DNA of 9,673 nucleotides from Kiritimatiellales bacterium (GCA_015486775.1 WFRA01000157.1:1-9673); one strand, 5' to 3'; shown: positions 1 to 5,958, counted from the stretch's first letter. Made by a program: numbers and translations. Notes: a model not told the origin generated them from the letters alone.

Positions 1-142
1 GAAAAAGGTGGCCGTTGGGCTCCTCCACATCGGCATCCATCAGTTGGGTTTTGTGGCCGGCCTGCGCCAGTGTCCAGGCTAGGTTGGTGGAAAAGGTAGT
101 CTTTCCGGTGCCGCCCTTGCCGCTTGCAATCGTGATTTTCAT
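1..142 (-). CDS. MinD-superfamily P-loop ATPase, N-terminal fragment (cut by window edge)
   Basis: Only the first 47 codons lie in the window; the gene continues past the left edge. The start is the ATG at 142-140. The protein opens with a beta strand and a deviant Walker A loop, GKGGTGKTT at residues 8-16, with signature Lys9 and P-loop Lys14. Residues 36-47 read DADVEEPNGHLF. In the MinD/ParA superfamily the D-(A/C)-D-V-(E/D)-x-P-N-x-H-L pattern is characteristic of the branch that carries an inserted ferredoxin domain (COG1149-like), which is thought to act in iron-sulfur or metal-cofactor handling; the ferredoxin part would be outside the window. The Shine-Dalgarno is poor: the nearest AGGAG lies about 15 nt upstream. 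It is the last gene seen in the leftward cluster, after the DUF134 and DUF5320 genes, which commonly accompany this ATPase in anaerobes. The superfamily call is secure; the subfamily is inferred from one motif. Confidence 0.9.
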   Translation of the reverse strand, partial: MKITIASGKGGTGKTTFSTNLAWTLAQAGHKTQLMDADVEEPNGHLF

Positions 143-164
143 GGTATTGGTTGTCAGCTCCTGA

Positions 165-233
165 TTATCGGCTATCTGCGGTGGGTTGTTTCAGGGGATC
201 GCTTCCCGGTACCCGCTGACAGATAACCGATAA
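165..233. repeat. Imperfect inverted repeat made of 7-nt units
   Basis: TTATCGGCTATCTG at 165-178 pairs with CAGATAACCGATAA at 220-233. Thirteen of 14 positions are Watson-Crick and the other can form a G-T wobble. The 41-nt loop contains a smaller stem, GGGA at 195-198 with TCCC at 204-207. The right arm reads on the plus strand as 7-nt units (CGCTGAC, AGATAAC, CGATAAC); the left arm reads on the minus strand in the same style (CAGATAG, CCGATAA, then TCAGGAG, CTGACAA). It fills the gap between the DUF5320 gene and the ATPase gene. No T-tract follows it on the minus strand, so a classical terminator is unlikely. It could fold in the mRNA or be a dispersed intergenic repeat. Confidence 0.7.
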
Positions 234-242
234 CCTGCTTTA

Positions 243-545
243 TTATTCAGCTTCTAGTTTGTTGATTTGTTCGTTGAGGACCTTGGACTGCAATTCGAGT
301 CCGGCGGCCTGCGCCTTGAGGGCTTCGAGCTGCTGCTCAGGGGTCAGGGGTTCCGCAGCGCGGTATCCGTAGCCGAATCCCCAGCCGCGTCCCATGCCGC
401 GCCCAAACCCGCCGCGTCCGCGGCTCATGCCGCGCCCAAACCCGCCGCCGATATAGCCCGGCGCGTTGTTGCCTGCGCAGAATCCTGCTCCGCGCCCTGT
501 CATGGGTCCCATTCCTTCGGGCCCGGTTCTGTCACCTCTTGGCAT
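243..545 (-). CDS. DUF5320 family protein, Gly/Arg/Met-rich with C-terminal helix
   Basis: This 100-residue protein starts with MPRGDRTGPEGMGPMTGRGA, the hallmark opening of DUF5320 proteins, whose function is not established. Residues 1-62 are rich in Gly, Arg, Met and aromatic residues, with a single Cys at 23 (GFCAG). Residues 67-100 (LTPEQQLEALKAQ onward) should form an amphipathic helix or coiled coil, a usual C-terminal feature of the family. A strong Shine-Dalgarno, AAGGAGGT at 551-558, lies 5 nt before the ATG. An internal 11-codon duplication is described separately. It lies 26 nt downstream of a shorter paralog and upstream of the MinD-type ATPase. Families in this setting are often found with NifX/NifB-like and MinD-type proteins, so a role in metal-cofactor or Fe-S handling is a reasonable guess only. 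The family call is firm. Confidence 0.88.
   Translation of the reverse strand: MPRGDRTGPEGMGPMTGRGAGFCAGNNAPGYIGGGFGRGMSRGRGGFGRGMGRGWGFGYGYRAAEPLTPEQQLEALKAQAAGLELQSKVLNEQINKLEAE
393..448. repeat. 33-nt tandem duplication inside the DUF5320 gene
   Basis: A 23-nt segment at 393-415 is repeated exactly at 426-448, a period of 33 nt or 11 codons. It encodes GGFGRGM twice (about residues 34-40 and 45-51). The period keeps the reading frame, so repeat number can change without breaking the gene. Confidence 0.85.
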
Positions 546-571
546 AATATACCTCCTTGTTTCTAGTTTGA

Positions 572-766
572 TTATCTTCCTCGTCCGCCGCCACGGCCTG
601 CGCCGCGACCGCCGCCCTTGGCACCGCGACCCAGACCGAGTCCGGTCCGACCGCCTCCTCGCGGGGTGCCTGTTCCGCGCCCCATCGGGTTCCCGGCTCG
701 TTGGCCGAGTCCCCGTCCGGTGCCGGATCCTTTGCCTTCCGGCCCTGTTTTGTCACCTGCTGGCAT
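572..766 (-). CDS. Short DUF5320-like Gly/Arg-rich protein
   Basis: The 64-residue product begins MPAGDKTGPEGKGSGTGRG, matching the first 19 residues of the neighbouring DUF5320 protein at about two thirds of positions, so the two look like paralogs. The rest is a low-complexity Gly/Arg tail ending in RGG-type repeats; by count 28 residues are Gly and 10 are Arg. It lacks both the Cys and the C-terminal helix of its neighbour. An upstream in-frame GTG at 775-773 lies inside the Shine-Dalgarno, so the ATG at 766 is chosen. It sits 23 nt after the DUF134 gene and 26 nt before the other DUF5320 gene, consistent with one transcript. Function is unknown; RGG tails can bind nucleic acid or anionic ligands, but nothing here proves this. 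The conserved start motif and strong ribosome site argue it is real despite its composition. Confidence 0.8.
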   Translation of the reverse strand: MPAGDKTGPEGKGSGTGRGLGQRAGNPMGRGTGTPRGGGRTGLGLGRGAKGGGRGAGRGGGRGR

Positions 767-773
767 TTTGCTC

Positions 774-780
774 ACCTCCT
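774..780 (-). promoter_or_regulatory. Ribosome binding site fixing the start of the short DUF5320-like gene
   Basis: The minus strand reads AGGAGGT here, 7 nt before the ATG at 766. A GTG start in the same frame would use bases of this site itself, which rules it out as the likely start. Confidence 0.85.
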
Positions 781-789
781 TAGGTGTAT

Positions 790-1155
790 TTAGTTTTGCT
801 CGCCCCGACGGCCATGGCGCCCGCGCCGCTCGCCGCCGAAAGGCGATTCCGTGATATTGCGAAAATTGATCGGCGCATCGCCCTGCTGCAATTTCAGGGC
901 CTCTCCGTGGGCGAGGGCGAGAGCCGTTTTTTTCCGACCGTTGGAAAGTAGACGGGCAATCGTCGACTGCGAGATGCCCATCTGTTCTGCCGCTTCGGTC
1001 TGCTTGAGCTCCTCGCCGTCCACCAGCCGCATGGCTTCGAGCTCGTCAAGCTCGATGGTGGTGGTTTTCAGCTCCCTTGCCGGAACCCCCGCCGGCTTGA
1101 AAAAAGTGCTATCCGGCTGGTGCCCGATCCATCGTCCTCTGTGCGGCCTGCCCAT
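790..1155 (-). CDS. DUF134/UPF0251 family helix-turn-helix protein
   Basis: This 121-residue protein belongs to the DUF134 (UPF0251) family of small DNA-binding proteins. It shows the family's opening MGRP, then FFKPAGVPAREL at residues 18-29, ELDELEAMRLVD at 35-46, and a sigma-like helix-turn-helix at about 50-72 (LKQTEAAEQMGISQSTIARLL). The last 15 residues are a basic Gly/Arg tail reminiscent of the DUF5320 proteins downstream. The ATG at 1155 is preferred because MGRP is the family start and GGAGA lies 8 nt upstream; a TTG five codons earlier (1170) is the alternative. It is the first gene of the leftward cluster, so it probably regulates its own operon, though that is inference. Members often sit beside MinD-type ATPase and NifX-like genes. 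Confidence 0.93.
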   Translation of the reverse strand: MGRPHRGRWIGHQPDSTFFKPAGVPARELKTTTIELDELEAMRLVDGEELKQTEAAEQMGISQSTIARLLSNGRKKTALALAHGEALKLQQGDAPINFRNITESPFGGERRGRHGRRGEQN

Positions 1156-1197
1156 TTTTCTCTTCTCCAAAAAAGTTTTTCCTTGCTTTTGATTGTG

Positions 1198-1225
1198 AAT
1201 ATATACCCAAAACGAAATGCGTCAA
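1198..1225 (-). promoter_or_regulatory. Probable sigma70-type promoter of the DUF134-DUF5320-ATPase cluster
   Basis: On the minus strand TTGACG (1225-1220) and TATATT (1203-1198) are separated by 16 nt. They match the -35 box at five of six positions and the -10 box at five of six. Initiation would fall near 1190, giving a leader of roughly 35 nt before the ATG at 1155. Confidence 0.6.
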
Positions 1226-1447
1226 GGGGGTTTCCTGAAAAAAATTCACCATTTCCTCTCCGGTGGTGTTGTGGCGAACTAGCACCCTGGCGTAGGCGGG
1301 CAAAGGTGGGTTTTAAGGGTGGAGAGACGATGTCCCCATCGTCTGCGGATAGTCCCGAAGGCTCGGGGCGCGGGAAAGGGGGTTCCGTTTTTTGCCGCCG
1401 AATCCCACCCTATTCTATCGGATCGAGCTGGAATAGCGTAAAGAGCG
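1226..1447. other. Non-coding intergenic stretch with two adjacent hairpins
   Basis: No convincing gene is seen here. The stretch holds two consecutive perfect stem-loops. The first pairs AGACGATG (1325-1332) with CATCGTCT (1337-1344) around a 4-nt loop. The second pairs CCCGA (1354-1358) with TCGGG (1363-1367) around a 4-nt loop. A T6 run follows about 20 nt later (1389-1394), but too far for a standard terminator of either hairpin. The rest (1226-1320 and 1395-1447) shows nothing I can identify. The hairpins could be a dispersed palindromic repeat or part of a small RNA. Confidence 0.5.
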
Positions 1448-1602
1448 CTCAGACTCACGCCCCGCACCATCTCGAAAAATTTAAAACTATGCAGAAGATT
1501 GACATGCACCTGCCCTCCACCAACGCTCGCAACCTCATCCTGCCCGAGTAGCCACCCCCTCGGATCGAAGAGCTAAAAAAGAAATGTAGTGTAGACCTTT
1601 GA
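1448..1602 (+). pseudogene. Transposase C-terminal remnant, IS1634/IS4-like (DDE_Tnp_1 type)
   Basis: The frame through 1489-1548 encodes MQKIDMHLPSTNARNLILPE, then a TAG stop, then in the same frame PPPRIEELKKKCSVDL and a TGA stop at 1600-1602. This resembles the C-terminal end of transposases that carry a D-x-x-LPTTDGR-x-x-LPRYTQP segment and end in a QPPPRI tail. Two lesions are visible. The segment between ILP and the tail (about 20-25 residues in relatives) is missing, and the TAG sits where the Gln codon CAG of QPPPRI would be. Just upstream, another frame (1448-1486) reads LRLTPRTISKNLK, which fits the residues expected before this point, so a frameshift near 1484-1489 is likely. No terminal inverted repeats or target duplication were found. 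The family is assigned from memory of motifs; the broken state is directly visible. Confidence 0.55.
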
Positions 1603-1683
1603 GCGAAAATGGAGCAAACAAGGCACTCGTACTCGCGAACAACGAAAGCCGGGTTAATAGGCGGATGGAGAGAAAGCAAACAA

Positions 1684-1756
1684 TTGGAGCCAGATAATCG
1701 TTTTGCATAATTAATGGATCGTATCGCAAATTGACGAATCGGCGATAAAAAACGAT
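1684..1756 (+). promoter_or_regulatory. Candidate promoter and operator region of the rightward operon
   Basis: TTGGAG (1684-1689) and CATAAT (1706-1711), 16 nt apart, form a possible sigma70 promoter with a weak -35 box. Downstream, TATCGC (1722-1727) faces GCGATA (1742-1747), a 26-bp dyad that could be an operator or leader hairpin. ATCGTTTT (1697-1704) and AAAACGAT (1749-1756) form a second, wider dyad that is not concentric with the first. A TTGACG at 1731-1736 lacks a good -10 partner. No regulator can be named from this. Confidence 0.3.
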
Positions 1757-1794
1757 GCTGGGGTTTTATTTGGAACGGATATGGAGATACTGAA

Positions 1795-3063
1795 ATGAAT
1801 AAATCAACGGATGTAACCATTGTCGGCGGGGGAATGATCACGAATGACCTGATCCTGCCGTCGATTTATCACCTACAGCGCACCGGGGTGGTGGGCAGAA
1901 TCGATATCTGCGCCTTGGACAGCGCCCCATTGCAGGCGCTGGCAAACAACGAGGAGATTGCACAGGCATTTCCCGGACAAAGTTTCACGGCGCATCCCGC
2001 TCTTTCTGAACCTGCGGAAAATAAGTTTCCGGAGTTGTACAAGGAGGTGCTTGCGGGCATGCCGCCGCGCCAGGCCGTGGTGGTGGCGATGCCGGACCAG
2101 TTCCACTACGAGGTGGTGAAGCAGGCGCTGGAGAGCAACCAGCATGTACTCTGCGTGAAGCCGCTTGTGCTGCGGTTCGAGCAGGCCGAGGAGCTCGAAG
2201 CCCTGGCACTTGAAAAAGGGTTGTTTGTTGGCATCGAGTACCACAAGCGCTTCGACCGCCGTTCGCTACTGGCCCGCCGCCATCACGAGTTGGGGCACTT
2301 TGGCGAATTTGTGATGGGCGAAGCCAAGATGATTGAACCCACCCTCTACCGCTCGTCAAACTTCCAGAACTGGTTCACCTGCGACAAGACCGATCCGTTT
2401 GTCTATGTGGGCTGCCACTATGTCGACCTCGTCCAGTTCATCACCGGCCTGCGGCCTACCGAGATTTCCGTGGCGGGTGTGAAGGGAACCTTTCCCAACG
2501 GCAACGAAGGCTACATGTGGGCCAACGGCCGCGTGACCTACGAAAACGGCGCCGTGCTTTCGGTGATCGACGGCCTGGGCTATCCCGACGACGGGGCCGG
2601 AAGCAACGAGCAGTGCCTGACCATGTATTTCGAGGGCGAGGGCAAGACCGGCATGATCAAGCACAACGACCAGTTCCGCGGCGTCAGCCACAGCTACCTC
2701 GACGGCATCGGCTGCGCCGGATCGACATTCAATTTTGTCAACCCCGACTTTTACCGGCTCGTTCCGTGGGAAGGCGAGGGCTACAAGCCGGTCGGCTATG
2801 GCTACGAGTCGGTGGCCGCCACGATCAACATGATCCATTTGATTGAAACTGATGTCGCCTCCATGGAAGAAGAAGCATCGTTGCTTCGTCGCCGTGAGCA
2901 CATCAAGCGCACCGACGAAAAGGGTATTATTGCCACGCCGGCTAATAGCAAGTCCAACGAGCTGGTGGTCGAAGCGGCGCGCCTTTCCATCCTGAACGAC
3001 GGACAGGCCGCCTGCATCGAGTATGGCGACAACCCGCATGTCTATCTAAAAAAATATACATGA
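1795..3063 (+). CDS. Gfo/Idh/MocA family NAD(P)-dependent oxidoreductase
   Basis: The 422-residue protein has the family's two-domain layout. Residues 6-20 form the first strand and glycine-rich dinucleotide loop (VTIVGGGMITND). AMPDQFH at 98-104 corresponds to the family's TP-x-x-x-H region. CVKP at 120-123 carries the catalytic Lys122, EYHKRF at 148-153 follows, and the substrate domain has GCHYVDLV with His208 and Asp211. In most relatives the Lys motif is EKP; here Val replaces the Glu. The ATG at 1795 has GGAG 8 nt upstream. Members oxidise or epimerise sugars, inositols or sugar acids, sometimes to ketones that are later aminated or deaminated. Being first in an operon with an aminotransferase, 6PGDH, a NagA-like enzyme and GDH, it probably oxidises a sugar hydroxyl of the pathway substrate. 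The family is certain; the substrate is unknown. Confidence 0.92.
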   Translation: MNKSTDVTIVGGGMITNDLILPSIYHLQRTGVVGRIDICALDSAPLQALANNEEIAQAFPGQSFTAHPALSEPAENKFPELYKEVLAGMPPRQAVVVAMPDQFHYEVVKQALESNQHVLCVKPLVLRFEQAEELEALALEKGLFVGIEYHKRFDRRSLLARRHHELGHFGEFVMGEAKMIEPTLYRSSNFQNWFTCDKTDPFVYVGCHYVDLVQFITGLRPTEISVAGVKGTFPNGNEGYMWANGRVTYENGAVLSVIDGLGYPDDGAGSNEQCLTMYFEGEGKTGMIKHNDQFRGVSHSYLDGIGCAGSTFNFVNPDFYRLVPWEGEGYKPVGYGYESVAATINMIHLIETDVASMEEEASLLRRREHIKRTDEKGIIATPANSKSNELVVEAARLSILNDGQAACIEYGDNPHVYLKKYT

Positions 3064-3143
3064 GTGGAATGTGTCGGGTGGCAAGTGGCTCGTGTTGCCC
3101 TTGCTACTTGACCCTCGACACTTGACCCTCGACACTTGACCCT
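3061..3143. repeat. Heptamer array with facing inverted copy between two operon genes
   Basis: From 3106 to 3143 the plus strand reads ACTTGAC, CCTCGAC, ACTTGAC, CCTCGAC, ACTTGAC, CCT: a 14-nt unit repeated 2.7 times, or degenerate 7-nt units. On the minus strand 3061-3093 also has period 7: ACGAGCC, ACTTGCC, ACCCGAC, ACATTCC, ACTCA. The two halves pair: GTGTCGGGTGGCAAGT (3071-3086) against ACTTGACCCTCGACAC (3106-3121 or 3120-3135) gives 13 Watson-Crick pairs and one wobble in 16. A long intercistronic hairpin is therefore possible. The element starts at the oxidoreductase stop codon and ends 8 nt before the aminotransferase ribosome site. Confidence 0.85.
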
Positions 3144-3150
3144 AAAACAA

Positions 3151-3154
3151 AGGA
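3151..3154 (+). promoter_or_regulatory. Ribosome binding site deciding the aminotransferase start
   Basis: AGGA within AAAGGAAA lies 8 nt before the ATG at 3163. A TTG at 3136 in the same frame has no ribosome site and falls in the heptamer array, so it is rejected. Confidence 0.7.
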
Positions 3155-3162
3155 AATTTATT

Positions 3163-4530
3163 ATGGCTAAATACGATCTGACCCCTGTTGATGTTCCACT
3201 GGTTGACACAAAATACCGGACGATAAAAACCAAGTTGCCCGTACCGGAATCGCTTCCAATCTTTGAAAAGCTCTCGCAAAGCGAACCTCAGTCGATGATG
3301 GGCCAGCCGCCCGTGATCTGGGATCGCGCCGAAGGTGTCCAGGTTTTTGATGCCTGGGGCAACAAGTGGCTCGACTGGTCGTCGTGCGTGCTGATTAGCA
3401 ACGCTGGGCATGGCCGCGAAGAGATCAAGCAGGCGCTGCTCGATGCTATTGATCAGGGTTTGCTTGCCACCTATGTCTTTGTGCATGAAAAGCGCGCCGC
3501 CCTAACGGATGCGCTGCAGAAGATTTCGCCCGATCCTGAGAACTACCAGATCTTCCTGCTCTCCACCGGTAGCGAGGCCACCGAAAACTGCATTAAGCTG
3601 GCGCGCACCTACGCCATGGAAAAATATGGCAAGCAGCGCAAATATTTTGTCTCCTTCGAGAATGCTTTCCACGGCCGCACGCTCGGCGCGCAGCTCGCGG
3701 GCGGAATGGACAAGCTCAAAAACTGGATCGCCGGGGAGGGCGACAACTTTATCCAGGTTCCGTTTCCCGACGGATATAAAAACGAAAACACCTCCTTCGA
3801 TCTTTTTCTCCAAACCTTGGAAGAAAAGGGCATCCGTCCCGAACAGATTGCCGGCGTGATGAGCGAGTCCTACCAAGGTGTCGGGCCTGACTTCCTGCCG
3901 AAGGAATATGCCAAGAAGCTGGAGGCCTTCTGCAAGGAAAACGACATCGTGCTGATCATGGACGAGGTTCAGGCCGGATTCGGCCGCACCGGAAAAATGT
4001 TCTGCTACGAACTCTACGACATCCAGCCCGACCTCATCGCCTGCGGCAAGGGCATCTCCTCTTCGCTGCCGCTCTCCGCCGTGATTGGCCGCAAGGACAT
4101 CATGGGGCTCTACGCCCCCGGCTCGATGACCTCGACCCACTCCGCCAGCCCGTTGCCCGTGGTTGCGGCACTGAAGAGCCTGGAGCTGATCCAGGATGAA
4201 AAGCTGGTGGAAAATGCGGCGAAGCTCGGCGAAATCCTGAAGCCGGAACTGGAGCGCATCCAGCAAAAATATCCCGAGGTGCTCGGTTGCGTGCAGGCCG
4301 AGGGGCTGGTGGCCGGTATCCAGTGTGTCAAGGCCGGAACAAAAACCCCCGATCCCGAGCTGGCCGTAAAGATCAACGAAAGCTGCTTCCACAAGGGGTT
4401 GCTGATGTTCGCGCCGGTTGGTATTGCTGGAGAGTGCATCAAGATTGCCCCGCCGCTGTGCATCACCGAAGACCAGCTCCGCGACGGGCTTGCCGTGCTC
4501 GAAGAGGCTTGCGACGAGATTTTGGGCTAA
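3163..4530 (+). CDS. Class III PLP-dependent aminotransferase (GabT/ornithine-aminotransferase fold)
   Basis: The 455-residue protein is a full-length class III (fold type I) aminotransferase. Visible landmarks are the phosphate-binding loop STGSEAT at 134-140, FHGRTLGA at 169-176, the cofactor Asp in IMDEVQAGFGRTG (Asp267), the PLP Schiff-base lysine in CGKGIS (Lys296), and STHSASP at 324-330 in place of the usual GTHSGNP or GTFGGNP. Class III enzymes transfer amino groups from primary amines, often terminal ones, to 2-oxoglutarate or pyruvate; some act on amino sugars, as in aminoglycoside pathways. It follows the heptamer element and is only 2 nt from the 6PGDH gene. With GDH downstream, 2-oxoglutarate is the likely acceptor and glutamate the product; this is inference. 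The sequence does not match a specific enzyme I can name, so the donor amine is open. Confidence 0.93.
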   Translation: MAKYDLTPVDVPLVDTKYRTIKTKLPVPESLPIFEKLSQSEPQSMMGQPPVIWDRAEGVQVFDAWGNKWLDWSSCVLISNAGHGREEIKQALLDAIDQGLLATYVFVHEKRAALTDALQKISPDPENYQIFLLSTGSEATENCIKLARTYAMEKYGKQRKYFVSFENAFHGRTLGAQLAGGMDKLKNWIAGEGDNFIQVPFPDGYKNENTSFDLFLQTLEEKGIRPEQIAGVMSESYQGVGPDFLPKEYAKKLEAFCKENDIVLIMDEVQAGFGRTGKMFCYELYDIQPDLIACGKGISSSLPLSAVIGRKDIMGLYAPGSMTSTHSASPLPVVAALKSLELIQDEKLVENAAKLGEILKPELERIQQKYPEVLGCVQAEGLVAGIQCVKAGTKTPDPELAVKINESCFHKGLLMFAPVGIAGECIKIAPPLCITEDQLRDGLAVLEEACDEILG

Positions 4531-4532
4531 AA

Positions 4533-5939
4533 ATGAAGACAGCAGATATTGGAATGGTTGGACTCGGCGTGATGGGGTCGAACCTTGCTCGAAACATGGT
4601 ATCGAAGGGGTTTTCGGTTTCATGCTACGACTGGGACGACTCTTTGCGAAAAGGCTTCGCCGAATCTTATGCGGAAGGATTTGTCCATACGGACAACCTA
4701 AAGCAATTTGTCGAGTCCATTGAGCGGCCACGCAAGGTCATGATGATGATCAAGGCGGGCTCGCCAGTTGATTCCGTGCTCAACGAGCTGGCCTCGCTAC
4801 TCGAACCCGGTGATGTGGTGATCGATGGCGGCAACTCGCAGTGGGAGGACACTGAGCGCCGCATTGCGCTTTCAGAAGAAAAAGGGCTTTTATATGTGGG
4901 TTGCGGCGTCTCCGGCGGCGAAGAAGGGGCATTGAACGGTCCCGCCCTTATGCCCGGTGGATCGGAAGGTGCTTGGCCTCTGATTAAGCCAATTTTCGAG
5001 GCCATTGCCGCCCGTACGCCGGAAGATGCCGTCTGCGTCGATTGGATCGGGCCAGGGGGATCGGGCCATTTCGTGAAGATGGTTCACAACGGCATTGAAT
5101 ATGGCGACATGCAGATGATCTGCGAAACCTATCAGGTCATGCGCGATGGGCTCGGCATGTCAAACATCGCGATGTCGGAGGTGTTTGGCCGATGGAACAA
5201 GGGCAAGCTCGATTCATACTTGATTGAAATCACCCGCGATATCCTCGCCTACGAAACAGAAGATGGCGAACAGGTGGTGGATATGATCCTCGATGCGGCA
5301 GGTCAGAAGGGTACCGGCAAGTGGACGCTGATGGCAGCTCTTGATGCTGGCGAGCCGCTCCCGTTGATTGGCGAAGCGGTGTTTGCCCGATGCCTCTCCG
5401 CACTCAAGACGGATCGTGAAAAGGCATCGAAAGCGTTGGTTGGCCCCAAAACCGGCATCGATGCAGCACAGGAGGATTTTGTCGAAGAGGTGAAGCAGGC
5501 GCTGTACGGATCAAAGATTATTTCCTATGCGCAGGGCTTTCAGTTGATTCAGCAGATGTCCAAAGAGCGGAACTGGAATCTCGATCTGGCACGGCTGGCA
5601 CAGCTGTGGCGCGGTGGATGCATTATTCGCTCTGTGTTGCTTAGGATGATTAAAGAGGCGTTTCAGCGTGACCCCGGCCTCTCGAATTTGTTGCTCGATC
5701 CATTGGTTGCCGAGACGGTCGGCGAGGCGCAGGTACATTGGCGCAATGCCGTGGCATGCATGACGCGGGCAGGTATCGCATCGCCAGCGATGAGTTCGGC
5801 ACTTTCGTACTACGATGGTTTCCGCACCGTGCGCGGCTCGGCTAACCTGCTGCAGGCGCAACGCGACTATTTCGGAGCACATACCTACGAGCGCGTCGAT
5901 AAGCCACGCGGTGAGTTTTTCCACACGCAATGGACGTAA
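4533..5939 (+). CDS. gnd: 6-phosphogluconate dehydrogenase, decarboxylating (probably NAD-preferring)
   Basis: The 468-residue protein matches full-length 6PGDH from end to end. It converts 6-phosphogluconate to ribulose 5-phosphate, CO2 and reduced cofactor. Seen: the dinucleotide loop GLGVMG at 10-15, GVSGGEEGA at 125-133, the catalytic block GHFVKMVHNGIEYGD at 178-192 (Lys182, His185, Asn186, Glu189), GCIIRS at 362-367, and the C-terminal QRDYFGAHTYER at 443-454 with phosphate-binding Arg444 and His450. After the second strand, where NADP enzymes have NR(S/T), it has Asp33-Trp34-Asp35; an acid here normally repels the 2'-phosphate of NADP and favours NAD. The ATG at 4533 follows the aminotransferase TAA by 2 nt without a clear Shine-Dalgarno, so translation is probably coupled. 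An ORF extending in frame to 4287 is overlap with the upstream gene and is rejected. In this context it may act on a 6-phosphogluconate-like intermediate. Confidence 0.96.
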   Translation: MKTADIGMVGLGVMGSNLARNMVSKGFSVSCYDWDDSLRKGFAESYAEGFVHTDNLKQFVESIERPRKVMMMIKAGSPVDSVLNELASLLEPGDVVIDGGNSQWEDTERRIALSEEKGLLYVGCGVSGGEEGALNGPALMPGGSEGAWPLIKPIFEAIAARTPEDAVCVDWIGPGGSGHFVKMVHNGIEYGDMQMICETYQVMRDGLGMSNIAMSEVFGRWNKGKLDSYLIEITRDILAYETEDGEQVVDMILDAAGQKGTGKWTLMAALDAGEPLPLIGEAVFARCLSALKTDREKASKALVGPKTGIDAAQEDFVEEVKQALYGSKIISYAQGFQLIQQMSKERNWNLDLARLAQLWRGGCIIRSVLLRMIKEAFQRDPGLSNLLLDPLVAETVGEAQVHWRNAVACMTRAGIASPAMSSALSYYDGFRTVRGSANLLQAQRDYFGAHTYERVDKPRGEFFHTQWT

Positions 5940-5958
5940 TGAGGAAGGAGAAGCATAA

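Noticed and set aside
1369..1394. Possible terminator: GGAA/TTCC stem followed by six T
   Set aside because: The stem is only 4 bp and there is no intact plus-strand gene upstream for it to terminate.
1614..1683. GCAAACAA repeated at 1614-1621 and 1676-1683
   Set aside because: Eight bases in AT-rich intergenic DNA is expected by chance, and no further structure joins the copies.
2356..3039. Minus-strand open frame of 227 codons
   Set aside because: It lies opposite the conserved second domain of the oxidoreductase and shows no family resemblance.
3061..3143. CRISPR-like array
   Set aside because: The repeats are 7 or 14 nt with no spacers, far from CRISPR repeat and spacer lengths, and no cas gene is present.
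4287..4532. N-terminal extension of the 6PGDH frame
   Set aside because: The extension overlaps the aminotransferase, is Arg-rich and unlike any 6PGDH; the family start is MKTADIGMVG at 4533.
3502..4731. Long minus-strand open frame of 409 codons opposite the aminotransferase
   Set aside because: It is antisense to a clear full-length aminotransferase, has no recognisable domain and no ribosome site; it arises from the codon bias of the real gene.
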